A stretch of 64,000 nucleotides of DNA from Streptomyces paludis (GCF_003344965.1 NZ_CP031194.1:7998001-8062000), one strand, 5' to 3'. Positions 34,498 to 44,355 are shown, numbered from the stretch's first letter. The notes: generated by a model not told the origin, from the letters alone. Made by a program: numbers and translations.

Positions 34498-35946
34498 TCA
34501 CGCGCGGGACAGCCGGCCCTCGGCCGCCTGCCAGGAAGCCGCGCTGCCCCGTGGCTCGTACCGGGCCAACGGCTGTGTTTCTCTGATGAGCTGACGCATC
34601 GACCGGCGATCACCGACCAGCCCGTGCCCACGGGCCTGGACGAGAACGTTGCCCAGGGCGGCGGCCTCGGCCGGTCCGGCGACAACGGGCAGCCCGCAGG
34701 CGTCCGCGGTGAGTTGGCACAGCAGTGTGTTGCGGGTGCCGCCACCGACGATGTGGACGACATCGACCGGGTAGCCGGCGAGGTGCTGCGCGTCGGCGAC
34801 GGCCCTGCGATGGGCGAGGGCGAGGGAGTCGAGGATGCAGCGGGTGACCTCGGCGGGCGTACCCGGTACCGGCTGTCCCGAGGCGCGGCACGCCTCGGCG
34901 ACACGCTCCGGCATCCGGCCCGGCGCGAGGAACGCGGCGGCACCCGCGTCGACGACCGACCGCAGTGCCGGAACCTCGGCCGCCTCCCGCAGCAGTACGC
35001 CCAGATCCGGGTTGCCCCAGGCTCGCAGGGACTCCTGGAGCAGCCACAGGCCCATGATGTTGCGCAGGTAGCGGACCGTGCCGTCCAGCCCCAGCTCGTT
35101 GGTGAAGTTGGCGGCGCGGCTCTCCCGGGTCAGTACCGGTGTGTCCAGCTCCAGGCCCGCCAGGGACCAGGTACCGGTGCAGATGTACGCGAACCGTTCT
35201 CCGGTGGCGGGCACGGCGGCCACGGCGGAGGCGGTGTCGTGCGACCCGACGGCTGTCACCGGCACAGGGCCCTTGAGTCCTGTCGCTTCCAGAACCTCGG
35301 CCCGCAGCGAGCCGGCCGGGTCGCCGGGGCGTCGCAGCGGTGCGAACAGGCCGAGATCGATGCCGAGCCGATCGGCGATGCCGTACGACCACTCGCACGT
35401 CCCGGGATCGATCAGCTGGGTGGTCGAGGCGTTGGTCAGCTCGGTTCCCTGTTCCCCGGTCAGCCAGTAGGTGAGCAGGTCGGGTATGAGCAACACGCGC
35501 CGAGCACGGGTGAATTGGGATGAGGAGGCCGCGGCCGTCAGCTGGTACAGGGTGTTGAACGGGGCGTACTGCACTCCGGTCGCCGCGTACAGTTCGGCTG
35601 CCGGGACGGTGGCCCAGACTTTCTCCGCGACGCCCTCGGTGCGGGTGTCGCGGTAATGGACCGGGTTGCCGAGCAGGGCCCCGTCGGCGTCGAGCAGGCC
35701 GTAGTCGACGGCCCAGCTGTCGATGCCGACGGAATCCACCTGGCCGGCCGCCCGCAGCCCGTCCAGTACTCCTGCGTACAGGGACAGCACATCCCAGCGC
35801 AGCCCTTCAGGGATCCGGACCGGCCGGTTGGGGAAGCGGTGTGCCTCAGCCAGTTCCAGCGATTGCGTACCCACTCGGCCGATCATGACGCGCCCGCTGG
35901 ACGCGCCGAGGTCGACGGCCGCGTACGACCGTACGGTCGCGCTCAT
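34498..35946 (-). CDS. rhaB: Rhamnulokinase
   Basis: A 482-residue FGGY-family sugar kinase that phosphorylates L-rhamnulose at C1. Visible are the phosphate-1 motif AAVDLGASSGRVMIG, the sugar-binding GIDSWAVDYGLLD, the ATPase motif VGSHDTASAVAAVP, and the adenosine motif HIVGGGTRNTLLCQLTADA. These are characteristic of RhaB within the FGGY family. The ATG overlaps the stop of the aldolase/dehydrogenase gene (ATGA). It is the middle step of the isomerase-kinase-aldolase route. Confidence 0.94.
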   Translation of the reverse strand: MSATVRSYAAVDLGASSGRVMIGRVGTQSLELAEAHRFPNRPVRIPEGLRWDVLSLYAGVLDGLRAAGQVDSVGIDSWAVDYGLLDADGALLGNPVHYRDTRTEGVAEKVWATVPAAELYAATGVQYAPFNTLYQLTAAASSSQFTRARRVLLIPDLLTYWLTGEQGTELTNASTTQLIDPGTCEWSYGIADRLGIDLGLFAPLRRPGDPAGSLRAEVLEATGLKGPVPVTAVGSHDTASAVAAVPATGERFAYICTGTWSLAGLELDTPVLTRESRAANFTNELGLDGTVRYLRNIMGLWLLQESLRAWGNPDLGVLLREAAEVPALRSVVDAGAAAFLAPGRMPERVAEACRASGQPVPGTPAEVTRCILDSLALAHRRAVADAQHLAGYPVDVVHIVGGGTRNTLLCQLTADACGLPVVAGPAEAAALGNVLVQARGHGLVGDRRSMRQLIRETQPLARYEPRGSAASWQAAEGRLSRA

Positions 35947-37982
35947 CGCAGGAAGGCGGCCGCGACGCCGGCATCGACGGGTATGTGCAGCCCGGTGGTG
36001 TGTGTGAGGTCGCCTCCGGTGAACGCGAGCACGGCGTTCGCCACGTGTTCGGGCAGCACCTCCTGCTTGAGGAGGGTCCGCTGCGCGTAGAACGCGCCCA
36101 GCTTGTCCTCCTCGATGCCGTAGGTGGCGGCCCGCTGTGCGCCCCAGCCGCCCGCGAAGATCCCGGATCCGCGTACCACACCGTCCGGGTTGATTCCGTT
36201 CACCCGGATGCCGTGCTCGCCCAGTTCGGCGGCGAGCAGCCGTACCTGGTGGGCCTGGTTGGCCTTGCTCGCCGAGTAGGCGATGTTGTGGGGCCCGGCG
36301 AAGACGGCGTTCTTGGAAGCGATGTACACGATGTCGCCGCCCAGTTTCTGCGCGATCATTACCTGTGCCGCCTGCTTCGACACGAGGAAGGACCCGCGGG
36401 CCATGATGTCGTGCTGGAGGTCCCAGTCCTTGGCGGTCGTCTCCAGCAGCGGCTTGGAGAGGGAGATGCCGGCGTTGTTGACGACGAGGTCGACCCCGCC
36501 GAAGGCGAGCACGGCGGTCCTGAACGCGGCGGCGATCTGTTCCTCCGAGGTGACGTCCACGGTGACGGCGACGGCTCTGTCGGCCCCGCCGAGTTCCTCG
36601 GCGACCTTTTCGGCGCTCTCCGTGTTCAGATCGGCGACGACGACACAGGCGCCCTCGGCCACCAGCCGGTGCGCGATGGCTCTGCCGATTCCGCTGCCGG
36701 CGCCGGTGACGAGGGCGACGCGCGTCGCGAGCGGCTTGGGCTTCGGCAGGCGCTGGAGCTTGGCCTCCTCCAGTGCCCAGTACTCGATGCGGAACTTCTC
36801 CGACTCCTCGATCGGCGCGTACGAGGACACCGCCTCGGCGCCGCGCATCACGTTGATGGCGTTGACGTAGAACTCGCCGGCCACGCGCGCTGTCTGCTTG
36901 TCCTTGCCGAAGGAGAACATGCCTACCCCGGGGATCAGTACGATCGCCGGGTCCGCGCCACGCATCGCGGGGGAGCCGGGCTCGGCGTGCCGTTGGTAGT
37001 AGGCGGCGTACTCCTCCCGGTATGCGATGTGCAACTCCTCCAGCCGTGCCACCGTTTCCTCCAGCGGCGCGGACGGCGGCAGGTCAAGGACCAGTGGCCG
37101 CACCTTGGTCCGGAGGAAGTGGTCCGGGCAGGAGGTTCCGAGCGCGGCGATGCGCGGGTGCTCGGCGCTCGCCAGGAAATCGAGGACGACACCGGAGTCG
37201 GTGAAATGGCCTGTCTGCGGCCGGTCCCGGGAGGCCAGCGAACGGATCACGGGAGCGAGAACGGCGGCCCGCTCCCGGCGTTCGGTGCTGCCCAGCGCCG
37301 CGTACCCCTCGATGACCGGCCCGAACGGCTCCGCCTTCCCGCGCTCGGCGAGAAAGGTCTCGGCGGTATGGATGATGTACAGCGAATTGCTCTCGCACTC
37401 CTCCGCCGTGCTGCCCCAGGCCGTGATGCCGTGCCCACCGAGGACACAGCCCACGGCCTGCGGGTTGGCGGCCTTCACCGCTGCGATGTCCAGCCCCAGC
37501 TGGAATCCGGGTCGCCGCCACGGGACCCACACCACACGGTCGCCGAAGCACTCGGCGGTCAGTCTCTCCCCGTCGGCCGCGCAGGCGATCGCGATGCCCG
37601 AGTCCGGGTGCAGGTGGTCCACATGGACGGCATCGACCAGCCCGTGCATCGCGGTGTCGATCGAGGGGGCCGCGCCGCCCCTGCCGTGCAGGCAGTAGTC
37701 GAACGCGGCGACCATCTCGTCCTCGCGCGCGACACCGGGATAGACATCGACGAGTGCCCGAAGCCGGTCCAGCCGCAGCACGGCCAGCCCGTCCTCGGTG
37801 AGCGTGCCGAGGTCGCCGCCGGACCCCTTCACCCACATCAGCTCGACTTCTCCGCCGGTGACAGGATCGGTATCGGTGCCTTTCGCCGACGCGTTGCCGC
37901 CCGCGTAGTTGGTGTTGCGCGGATCGGAGCCGAGCCGATGCGACCGGGCGAGGAGAGCTGCGGCTTCGTGATGGGGTGCCAT
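35943..37982 (-). CDS. Bifunctional rhamnulose-1-phosphate aldolase / lactaldehyde dehydrogenase (RhaE-RhaW type)
   Basis: A 679-residue two-domain enzyme. Residues 1 to ~410 form a class II aldolase/adducin domain with metal-binding histidines in DAVHVDHLHPDS (near 120) and a later GGHGI. Residues ~425-679 form an SDR domain with VTGAGSGIG (near 427), NNAG and YSASKANQ (near 569). The aldolase splits rhamnulose-1-phosphate into dihydroxyacetone phosphate and L-lactaldehyde, and the dehydrogenase half oxidises the aldehyde to L-lactate. Such fusions are known in rhamnose clusters of Bacillus and Actinobacteria. It lies between rhaI and rhaB. LutABC downstream gives the lactate an outlet. Confidence 0.92.
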   Translation of the reverse strand: MAPHHEAAALLARSHRLGSDPRNTNYAGGNASAKGTDTDPVTGGEVELMWVKGSGGDLGTLTEDGLAVLRLDRLRALVDVYPGVAREDEMVAAFDYCLHGRGGAAPSIDTAMHGLVDAVHVDHLHPDSGIAIACAADGERLTAECFGDRVVWVPWRRPGFQLGLDIAAVKAANPQAVGCVLGGHGITAWGSTAEECESNSLYIIHTAETFLAERGKAEPFGPVIEGYAALGSTERRERAAVLAPVIRSLASRDRPQTGHFTDSGVVLDFLASAEHPRIAALGTSCPDHFLRTKVRPLVLDLPPSAPLEETVARLEELHIAYREEYAAYYQRHAEPGSPAMRGADPAIVLIPGVGMFSFGKDKQTARVAGEFYVNAINVMRGAEAVSSYAPIEESEKFRIEYWALEEAKLQRLPKPKPLATRVALVTGAGSGIGRAIAHRLVAEGACVVVADLNTESAEKVAEELGGADRAVAVTVDVTSEEQIAAAFRTAVLAFGGVDLVVNNAGISLSKPLLETTAKDWDLQHDIMARGSFLVSKQAAQVMIAQKLGGDIVYIASKNAVFAGPHNIAYSASKANQAHQVRLLAAELGEHGIRVNGINPDGVVRGSGIFAGGWGAQRAATYGIEEDKLGAFYAQRTLLKQEVLPEHVANAVLAFTGGDLTHTTGLHIPVDAGVAAAFLR

Positions 37983-38037
37983 GGTCGGTTTTCTTTCCGT
38001 GAGTTGTCGGACGGTGCGGAGGTGCGTGGCGGGGGAG

Positions 38038-39198
38038 TCAGGCGCCCCAACCGGCCTGGGTGCCGCCGACGCGCTCGGCGACGACGCGCCGGTGCCGGCC
38101 GGAGCGGTGGTACGCGGCGACCGGGTCGGGGTCCAGGCCCATGTCCTCGCGGACTTCGGCGAGCAGGGGCCTCACGTCGGTGTTGTACGCGTCCATGAGC
38201 ACGGCGTTGGCGCCGAGCACGTCACCTTCCCACTGGGCGACGGCCAGTGCCTTCTGGTCGACGAGCAGTGCCTTCGCCGTGGCCTCCTGCACATTCATCA
38301 CGGACCGGATGATTGCCGGGATCTTGGCCTCGATGTTGTGGCACTGGTCGAGCATGAAGGCGACCGCGGAGGTGAGCCCGCCGCCGCGGAGGACCTCGTG
38401 CATGATCCGGAACAGCTGGAACGGGTCCGCGGAGCCGACCATGAGGTCGTCGTCGGCGTAGAAACGCGAGTTGAAGTCGAACGCCCCGAGCCTTCCTTCC
38501 CGCAGCAGTGTGGCGACGATGAACTCGATGTTGGTACCCGGCGCGTGGTGGCCGGTGTCCACCACCACCTGCGCCCTGTCGCCGAGTTTGAGGCAGTGTG
38601 CGTAGGCCGTGCCCCAGTCCGGTACGTCGGTCGCGTAGAAGGCCGGTTCGAAGAACTTGTACTCCAGCAGCATGCGCTGTCCGTCCCCGAGCCTCGCGTA
38701 CACCTCGGCCAGCGCGTCGGCCAGCCGGTCCTGCCGACCGCGGATGTCGTCCTGCCCGGGGTAGTTGGTGCCGTCGGCGAACCACAGCTTCAGATCCCCG
38801 GACCCCGTCGCGTCCATGATGTCGACACACTCCAGCAGATGGCCGACGGCTTTCCGGCGCACCGCCGCATCGGGGTGGCAGACACTGCCCAGCCGGTAGT
38901 CGTCGTCCTGGAAAGTGTTGGAGTTGATCGCACCCACCCGTACGCCGAGTTCGTCCGCGTACTTCGCGAGCGCCGCGTAGTCGTCGACCCTGTCCCAGGG
39001 GATGTGCAGAGACACTGTCGGGGCCACACCGGTGAGTGTGTGTACCGCGGCGGCGTCGGCCAGCTTCTCGTACGGGGTACGGGGTACACCCGGCTGAGCG
39101 AACACCTTGAAGCGGGTCCCCGAGTTTCCGTACGCCCATGACGGCGTCTCAACGGCCTGGTTCCTGAGCGCGGCCTTCACCGCGGCAAGGTCGGTCAT
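38038..39198 (-). CDS. rhaI: L-rhamnose isomerase (RhaI type)
   Basis: A 386-residue TIM-barrel isomerase converting L-rhamnose to L-rhamnulose. It matches the RhaI branch found in Rhizobia and Actinobacteria rather than E. coli RhaA. Metal-binding residues fall in LLEYKFFEPAFYATDVPDWG, VVVDTGHHAPGTNIEF and FDFNSRFYADDDLMVGSADP. The ATG at 39198 has AGGAG eight bases upstream. It is the first gene of the leftward operon; a predicted promoter and a LacI operator lie about 100-150 bp upstream. Confidence 0.92.
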   Translation of the reverse strand: MTDLAAVKAALRNQAVETPSWAYGNSGTRFKVFAQPGVPRTPYEKLADAAAVHTLTGVAPTVSLHIPWDRVDDYAALAKYADELGVRVGAINSNTFQDDDYRLGSVCHPDAAVRRKAVGHLLECVDIMDATGSGDLKLWFADGTNYPGQDDIRGRQDRLADALAEVYARLGDGQRMLLEYKFFEPAFYATDVPDWGTAYAHCLKLGDRAQVVVDTGHHAPGTNIEFIVATLLREGRLGAFDFNSRFYADDDLMVGSADPFQLFRIMHEVLRGGGLTSAVAFMLDQCHNIEAKIPAIIRSVMNVQEATAKALLVDQKALAVAQWEGDVLGANAVLMDAYNTDVRPLLAEVREDMGLDPDPVAAYHRSGRHRRVVAERVGGTQAGWGA

Positions 39199-39296
39199 AT
39201 GGGGGCTCCTACGGGCTGGGTGTGTGAGAGCGCGGTCAACGGGCGGGCGAGGTTCGTGCGAGGCGGCGGCCCGGACAGCTCTCGCGAAGAGTTTTA

Positions 39297-39308
39297 TGAA
39301 ACGATTCA
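39297..39308. promoter_or_regulatory. LacI-type operator TGAAACGATTCA (leftward rhamnose operon)
   Basis: Eleven of 12 positions match the palindrome TGAAACGTTTCA present in the rhamnosidase upstream region. It sits at the predicted transcription start of the leftward promoter, an ideal blocking position. Confidence 0.75.
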
Positions 39309-39315
39309 ACACGGA

Positions 39316-39344
39316 AAGCTAGGTGTGGGTCGCGGGAGTGTCAA
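39316..39344 (-). promoter_or_regulatory. Predicted promoter of the leftward rhamnose/lactate operon
   Basis: Read on the minus strand: TTGACA (39344-39339), 17-base spacer, TAGCTT (39321-39316). The -35 box is a perfect consensus match. The predicted start falls next to the operator at 39297-39308. Confidence 0.65.
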
Positions 39345-39415
39345 CCCCTTCACTCATGCGGATCTCTTGTGATCTTGCCGTGACCGTGTACGGCTGAATA
39401 ATTTGCAAGAATCCA

Positions 39416-39445
39416 TTGACGTGATGTGGGCGGCATGCCTAACGT
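39416..39445 (+). promoter_or_regulatory. Predicted promoter of the rhamnose transport operon
   Basis: TTGACG (39416-39421), 18-base spacer, TAACGT (39440-39445). The expected start near 39452 leaves a ~64-base leader that contains the operator. Confidence 0.6.
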
Positions 39446-39459
39446 CCCGGCAACCCACT

Positions 39460-39471
39460 TGAAACCTTTCA
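39460..39471. promoter_or_regulatory. LacI-type operator TGAAACCTTTCA (rhamnose transport operon)
   Basis: One mismatch, at the centre, to TGAAACGTTTCA. It lies 8 bases past the predicted transcription start of the rightward operon. Confidence 0.75.
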
Positions 39472-39515
39472 CGACGCCGTGAGGGCCCGCCCCGGGCGTC
39501 GTCGAGGAGCCATCC

Positions 39516-41030
39516 ATGACTCACCCGTCCGACGCGGGACCGGCCCCGGTGCTGGCACTGAAGGACGTAGCCAAGTCCTTCGGTGCCGTACGCGCCCTGC
39601 GGGGTGTCTCCCTGGAGCTGTTCCCCGGTGAGGTACATGCCCTCGCCGGAGAGAACGGCGCAGGCAAGTCAACCCTCATCAAGACCCTTGCCGGGGTGCA
39701 CCGACCGGACGCCGGCCAGGTGCTGCTCGACGGCGAGCCCGTCGCCTTCCACGGTCCGGCCGACGCCCGTGACTCCGGTATCGCCGTGATCTACCAGGAA
39801 CCCACGCTCTTCCCGGACCTCTCGATCGCCGAGAACATCTTCATGGGACGCCGGCCCCGGCGTGCGCTCCGCCGTATCGACCACAAGGCGACCCACGCGG
39901 CCACCGTCGCCCTGATGCGGAGGCTCGGTGTCGACCTCGACCCCGATCGCCCTGCCCGCGGCCTCTCGATCGCCGATCAGCAGATCGTCGAGATCGCCAA
40001 GGCACTCTCGTTCGACGCCCGAGTCCTGATCATGGACGAACCGACGGCCGCCCTTACCGGCAGCGAGGTCGCCCGTCTCTTCGGCGTGGTGCGCACCCTG
40101 CGGGAACAGGGCGCGGCGGTGCTGTTCATCTCTCATCGGCTGGAAGAGATCTTCGAGATCTGCCAGCGGGTGACGACCTTGCGTGACGGGGCCTGGATCT
40201 CCAGTGAACTGCTGGACGGCATGACCGAGGACGACCTGGTGCGCCGGATGGTCGGCCGTGACCTCGACGAGCTCTACCCCAAACAGGACGTCAAGCCCGG
40301 CGAGGTCGCCCTCAGCGTCCGGCGTCTGACCCGCGAGGGCGTGTTCACGGACGTGTCCTTCGAGGTCCGGCGTGGCGAGATCGTAGGTCTCGCCGGCCTG
40401 GTGGGCGCCGGCCGCACCGAGGTCGCCCGAGCGGTCTTCGGGATCGACCGGTGGGACGCCGGTGAGGTGGAGATCGACGGGCGCGCGATGACCAACGGCG
40501 CGCCGTCCACCGCGATGTCCGCGGGCCTCGCACTGGTCCCCGAAGACCGGCGCGCCCAGGGCCTGGTGATGGACATGTCCATCGAGCGCAACATTGGTCT
40601 GACCGGCCTGCGTACAACTGTCAGGGCCGGTTTGATGGACCGGAACGCCGAACGCAGCCGCTCCCTGGACTGGGCGGTCAAGCTCCAGGTGAAGTACGCC
40701 CGGATCGCGGACACCGTCAACACCTTGTCCGGCGGCAACCAGCAGAAGGTCGTCCTCGCCAAGTGGCTGGCCACCGGGCCGAAGGTGCTCATCGTCGACG
40801 AGCCGACGCGCGGCATCGACGTCGGCACCAAGGCCGAGGTGCACCGGCTGCTGTCCGAGCTGGCCGCCGGCGGGGTGGCCGTACTGATGATCTCCTCCGA
40901 CCTGCCCGAGATCCTCGGTATGGCCGACCGCGTGCTGGTGATGCACGAGGGCCGGCTCACCGCCGAGATACTCCGCTCCGATGCCACCGAGGAATCCGTG
41001 ATGGCCGCTGCCACCGGGAGGGCCGCATGA
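39516..41030 (+). CDS. Sugar ABC transporter ATP-binding protein (RbsA/RhaT type, two ATPase domains)
   Basis: A 504-residue tandem ATPase of the carbohydrate-uptake-2 family. The first domain has Walker [10 protein letters not shown] near 46, [16 protein letters not shown] and Walker [11 protein letters not shown]. The second has the usual degenerate Walker A (GLVGAGRTE), the signature [15 protein letters not shown] near 405 and [12 protein letters not shown]. It would energise rhamnose uptake with the two permeases and the binding protein that follow. The ATG has GAGGAG upstream. The stop overlaps the next start. The operator just upstream ties it to the rhamnose regulon. Confidence 0.93.
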   Translation: MTHPSDAGPAPVLALKDVAKSFGAVRALRGVSLELFPGEVHALAGENGAGKSTLIKTLAGVHRPDAGQVLLDGEPVAFHGPADARDSGIAVIYQEPTLFPDLSIAENIFMGRRPRRALRRIDHKATHAATVALMRRLGVDLDPDRPARGLSIADQQIVEIAKALSFDARVLIMDEPTAALTGSEVARLFGVVRTLREQGAAVLFISHRLEEIFEICQRVTTLRDGAWISSELLDGMTEDDLVRRMVGRDLDELYPKQDVKPGEVALSVRRLTREGVFTDVSFEVRRGEIVGLAGLVGAGRTEVARAVFGIDRWDAGEVEIDGRAMTNGAPSTAMSAGLALVPEDRRAQGLVMDMSIERNIGLTGLRTTVRAGLMDRNAERSRSLDWAVKLQVKYARIADTVNTLSGGNQQKVVLAKWLATGPKVLIVDEPTRGIDVGTKAEVHRLLSELAAGGVAVLMISSDLPEILGMADRVLVMHEGRLTAEILRSDATEESVMAAATGRAA

Positions 41031-42109
41031 CGGTCACGGCTCCCACCCCCACCCCCGCGGCCGAGGAGAGCGGCACGCGCCTCATGGACCGCGTGTTCAA
41101 GATGCGCGAACTCGCCATACTGGGCGTGTTCCTGGTGATGATCGCCATCACTCAGGCGGGCAACAGCGAGTTCCTGTCCGAGCAGGGCATCAAGGACCTG
41201 CTGCTGAACGCGACCATCCTGGTGCTGGTCGCCACCGGCCAGTCCCTGGTCGTCCTCACCCGAAACGTCGATCTTTCCGTCGGCTCGACACTCGGCATCA
41301 CCGCCTTCGCCGCCGGTATCTACCTCCAGGACGGCGGCAACCCGGTCGTGGCGATCGCCCTGGCGGTCCTGCTCGGTATCGGCTTCGGCCTGCTGAACGG
41401 TCTCCTCGTCAGCCTCGGCCAGGTGCCCGCCCTCGTCGTCACCCTCGGCACGCTCTACATCATCCGGGGCATCGACTCCATCTGGGTCGGGTCCCGCCAG
41501 ATCACCGCGGCCGATCTTCCGGGCGGCTTCGTCGACTTCGGCTCCGGCGGTGTCTCCGCGGTGCCGTGGCTGGCGCTCATCGCGCTCGCCGTGGTGGGGG
41601 CGACCGCCTACTACCTCAAGCACTTCGGAAGCGGGCGTGAGATCTACGCGCTCGGTTCCAACCCCGAGGCCGCCCGTCTCGCCGGCATTCCCGTCCGCAA
41701 GCGGACCCTCGCCGCGTACACCTTCTGCGGAGCCCTCACCGGCCTGGCCGGCGCGATGTACCTGGCCCGGTTCGGAAACGTCGACTCCGGGACCGGCAGC
41801 GGCTACGAGCTGACCGTCGTCAGCGCTGTTGTGGTCGGTGGTGTGGTCTTCACCGGGGGGTCCGGCAGCGTCTACGGCGCGGCGCTCGGCGCGCTGCTGC
41901 TGACCTCGATCAACAGTGTGCTGCCCGCTCTCGGCGTCAGCTCCGTCTGGGTGCTCGCCATCAACGGCATCCTGCTCGTCCTCGCCATCTCCGTCGACCG
42001 GATCGTCGCTCTGCGGGTGGCCTCCGCGCTGAAGAAGAAGTCGGCGGCGGCCCGTCAGCCGGCCGCCGCCCACACCGTCTCTGTGAAGGGAGACACCGGC
42101 CATGCCTGA
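41027..42109 (+). CDS. Sugar ABC transporter permease, RbsC type (first)
   Basis: A 360-residue permease with about ten hydrophobic helices and the family signature [20 protein letters not shown] in the cytoplasmic loop. [15 protein letters not shown] sequence ([14 protein letters not shown]) lies in the first third. A Pro/Ala-rich leader and a basic tail flank the membrane part. Its ATG overlaps the ATPase stop, and it overlaps the next permease by eight bases. The two permeases presumably form a heterodimer for rhamnose import. Confidence 0.92.
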   Translation: MTVTAPTPTPAAEESGTRLMDRVFKMRELAILGVFLVMIAITQAGNSEFLSEQGIKDLLLNATILVLVATGQSLVVLTRNVDLSVGSTLGITAFAAGIYLQDGGNPVVAIALAVLLGIGFGLLNGLLVSLGQVPALVVTLGTLYIIRGIDSIWVGSRQITAADLPGGFVDFGSGGVSAVPWLALIALAVVGATAYYLKHFGSGREIYALGSNPEAARLAGIPVRKRTLAAYTFCGALTGLAGAMYLARFGNVDSGTGSGYELTVVSAVVVGGVVFTGGSGSVYGAALGALLLTSINSVLPALGVSSVWVLAINGILLVLAISVDRIVALRVASALKKKSAAARQPAAAHTVSVKGDTGHA

Positions 42110-43112
42110 GTCGCTCACCCGAGCCGTCCGCTGGGACACGGTCGTCGGCGCCCTCCTGATCGTCCTGCTGCTGTTCTCCTTCTCCTTCGTGGACGGCTTC
42201 GGCAACGCCCTGAACCTGTCGTTCCTGATCGGCAACACCTTGCCGATCGCGCTGATCGCGCTGCCGATGACGATGCTGGTGGTCTCCGGTGAGATCGACA
42301 TGTCGGTCGCCTCAACGGCCGGGCTGTCCGGCGCGGTGATGGGCGCCTTGTGGAACCAGGGCATGACCATCGAGGCGATCATCCCGATCTGCCTGCTGCT
42401 GGGCGTGGTCTGCGGGCTGATCAACGGCCTGCTCGTCACCCGGCTCGGCCTGCCCTCGCTCGCCGTCACCATCGGTACCCTCGCCGCCTACCGGGGCATC
42501 GCGCAGATCGTGCTCGGCTCCGACGCGGTGACCGGCTTCCCCGAGCCGTACCTGGACTTCTCGGCCGGCCGCATCGGGGACAGCTTCCTCCCGCAGGCAT
42601 TTCTGCCCTTCCTCGTCCTGCTGGCCATCGCCGTCGTGGCCCTGCACGCCACCCCGTTCGGACGGTCGTTGTTCGCGATCGGCGCGAGTGAGGAAGCCGC
42701 GCGTTTCGCGGGCATCCGTGTCAAGCGGCAGAAGCTGATCCTTTTCACGGTGACCGGTCTCATGGCCTCCCTGACCGGTGTCTTCTGGGCGCTGCACTAC
42801 TCCAGCGCCCGCTACGACAACGCCACCGGGCTCGAACTCTCCGTCGTGGCCGCCGTCCTCCTCGGCGGTATCGACTTCGACGGCGGAAAGGGCACCCTCG
42901 GCGGGGCGATCGCGGGCGTCTTCCTGCTCGGCGCGCTGCAGAACGTCATGAGCCTCCTGAACGTGTCCGCCCAGTCGCAGATCGTCGTCACCGGCGCTCT
43001 GCTCGTCGTCTCCGTGCTCGGCCCTCGGGTCGCACGGCAGATCGTCGTCGCGAGAGCCGGACACAGAGCCGCCGCGGCACCACAGCTGCCCGGAGTCCCG
43101 CCCCCGGCGTAA
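42102..43112 (+). CDS. Sugar ABC transporter permease, RbsC type (second)
   Basis: A 336-residue permease homologous to the preceding one, with MLVVSGEIDMSVASTAGLSG and FAIGASEEAARFAGIRVKRQK, and a short Pro-rich C-terminus. Two different permeases and a tandem ATPase are the arrangement known for rhizobial RhaSTPQ-type rhamnose importers. Start codon and eight-base overlap with the previous gene indicate translational coupling. Confidence 0.92.
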   Translation: MPESLTRAVRWDTVVGALLIVLLLFSFSFVDGFGNALNLSFLIGNTLPIALIALPMTMLVVSGEIDMSVASTAGLSGAVMGALWNQGMTIEAIIPICLLLGVVCGLINGLLVTRLGLPSLAVTIGTLAAYRGIAQIVLGSDAVTGFPEPYLDFSAGRIGDSFLPQAFLPFLVLLAIAVVALHATPFGRSLFAIGASEEAARFAGIRVKRQKLILFTVTGLMASLTGVFWALHYSSARYDNATGLELSVVAAVLLGGIDFDGGKGTLGGAIAGVFLLGALQNVMSLLNVSAQSQIVVTGALLVVSVLGPRVARQIVVARAGHRAAAAPQLPGVPPPA

Positions 43113-43180
43113 CGCGGTTCCCACCGTCCAAAGCCGCTTCTTCCTCATCAGTTCCATAACCCTCGTAAAGGATGTACATC

Positions 43181-44260
43181 GTGCCCAGATCGACAATTCG
43201 CCGTGCCGGTACGGCCCTTGCCGCTGTCACCTCTCTCGCCCTGGCCGTCACCGCCTGCGGCGGCACCAGCAAGGAGGACGTCAAGAGCAGCGGCGGCTCG
43301 AACGTGACGGCCGGCAAGGCCGACCCGAACGCGGCCACCAAGAAGGGCCTGACTGTCGGCTTCCTCCCCAAGCAGGTCAACAACCCCTACTTCACCACCG
43401 CCGACAAGAGTGGCGAGGCGGCCGTCAAAGAACTGGGCTCCACCTACAAGGAGGTCGGCCCCTCCAGCGCCACCGACACCTCCGGCCAGGTCAACTACGT
43501 GAACACACTGACCCAGCAACAGGTCGACGCGATCGCGGTCTCCGCGCAGGACCCGGGCGCCCTGTGCCCCGCCCTCAAGCAGGCCATGAGCAACAACATC
43601 AAGATCGTCACCTACGACTCCGACACCAACCCCGAATGTCGCAACGCCTTCATCTCACAGGCCAGTGGCGAGGACCTGGGCCGCACCGAGGTCCAGCTGC
43701 TCGCCGAGCAGATTGGCTACAAGGGGGAGATCGCGATCCTGTCGGCGGCGCAGACCGCGACGAACCAGAACGCCTGGATCGAATTCATGAAGGCGGAGCT
43801 GAAGGACCCGAAGTACAAGGACATGAAGCTGGTGAAGGTCGCGTACGGCAACGACGACGCCCAGCAGTCCTTCCAGCAGACCCAGGGACTGCTCCAGGAA
43901 TACCCGAACCTGAAGGGGATCATCTCCCCGACCACCGTCGGTATCAAGGCCGCCGCCCAGTACCTGTCCGGCTCCAAGTACAAGGGCAAGGTCAAGCTGA
44001 CGGGTCTCGGCACCCCCAACGACATGCGCAAGTACGTCAAGAACGGCACCGTCGACGCCTTTGAACTGTGGGACCCGGCGAAGCTCGGCGATCTGGCCGC
44101 CCGCACAGCCATCGCCCTGGTCTCCGGCCAGATCACCGGTAAGGAGGGAGAGACCTTCAAGGCCGGAGACACCACCTACACCATCGGCAAGGACGGTGTG
44201 ATCAGCCTCGGCAAGCCGACGGTCTTCGACGCCAAGAACATCGATCAGTTCAACTTCTGA
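43181..44260 (+). CDS. rhaS: Rhamnose ABC transporter substrate-binding lipoprotein
   Basis: A 359-residue exported binding protein. The signal sequence ends in the lipobox AVTAC with the lipidated cysteine at residue 26. The mature part has the two-lobe periplasmic-binding fold of the ribose/rhamnose group (TVGFLPKQVNNPYFTTADK, VNTLTQQQVDAIAVSAQDPGAL, IVTYDSDTNPECRNAFISQ), closely resembling RhaS. The GTG at 43181 is preferred over an ATG nine bases earlier because AAAGGA is correctly spaced from it and overlaps that ATG. It is the last gene of the transport operon; a strong hairpin follows. Confidence 0.9.
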   Translation: MPRSTIRRAGTALAAVTSLALAVTACGGTSKEDVKSSGGSNVTAGKADPNAATKKGLTVGFLPKQVNNPYFTTADKSGEAAVKELGSTYKEVGPSSATDTSGQVNYVNTLTQQQVDAIAVSAQDPGALCPALKQAMSNNIKIVTYDSDTNPECRNAFISQASGEDLGRTEVQLLAEQIGYKGEIAILSAAQTATNQNAWIEFMKAELKDPKYKDMKLVKVAYGNDDAQQSFQQTQGLLQEYPNLKGIISPTTVGIKAAAQYLSGSKYKGKVKLTGLGTPNDMRKYVKNGTVDAFELWDPAKLGDLAARTAIALVSGQITGKEGETFKAGDTTYTIGKDGVISLGKPTVFDAKNIDQFNF

Positions 44261-44355
44261 GCACCGACCGCACGTACCGAGCACCCGCACCCCGGCGGCT
44301 GTGTGGCCGAATCCGCTCGAAGCGCCTCCGGCCACGGGCTCGCACCACTGCCCGC

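Larger units (their letters stand above)
39199..39515. other. Divergent control region between rhamnose catabolic and transport operons
   Basis: A 317-bp region without a gene. It contains two back-to-back predicted promoters, each followed within a few bases by a LacI operator. Both operons should therefore be silenced together by one repressor and released by rhamnose or a derivative. Confidence 0.75.

Noticed and set aside
35985..38198. 737-codon plus-strand frame
   Set aside because: Mirror of the aldolase/dehydrogenase gene, whose minus-strand product has clear catalytic motifs.
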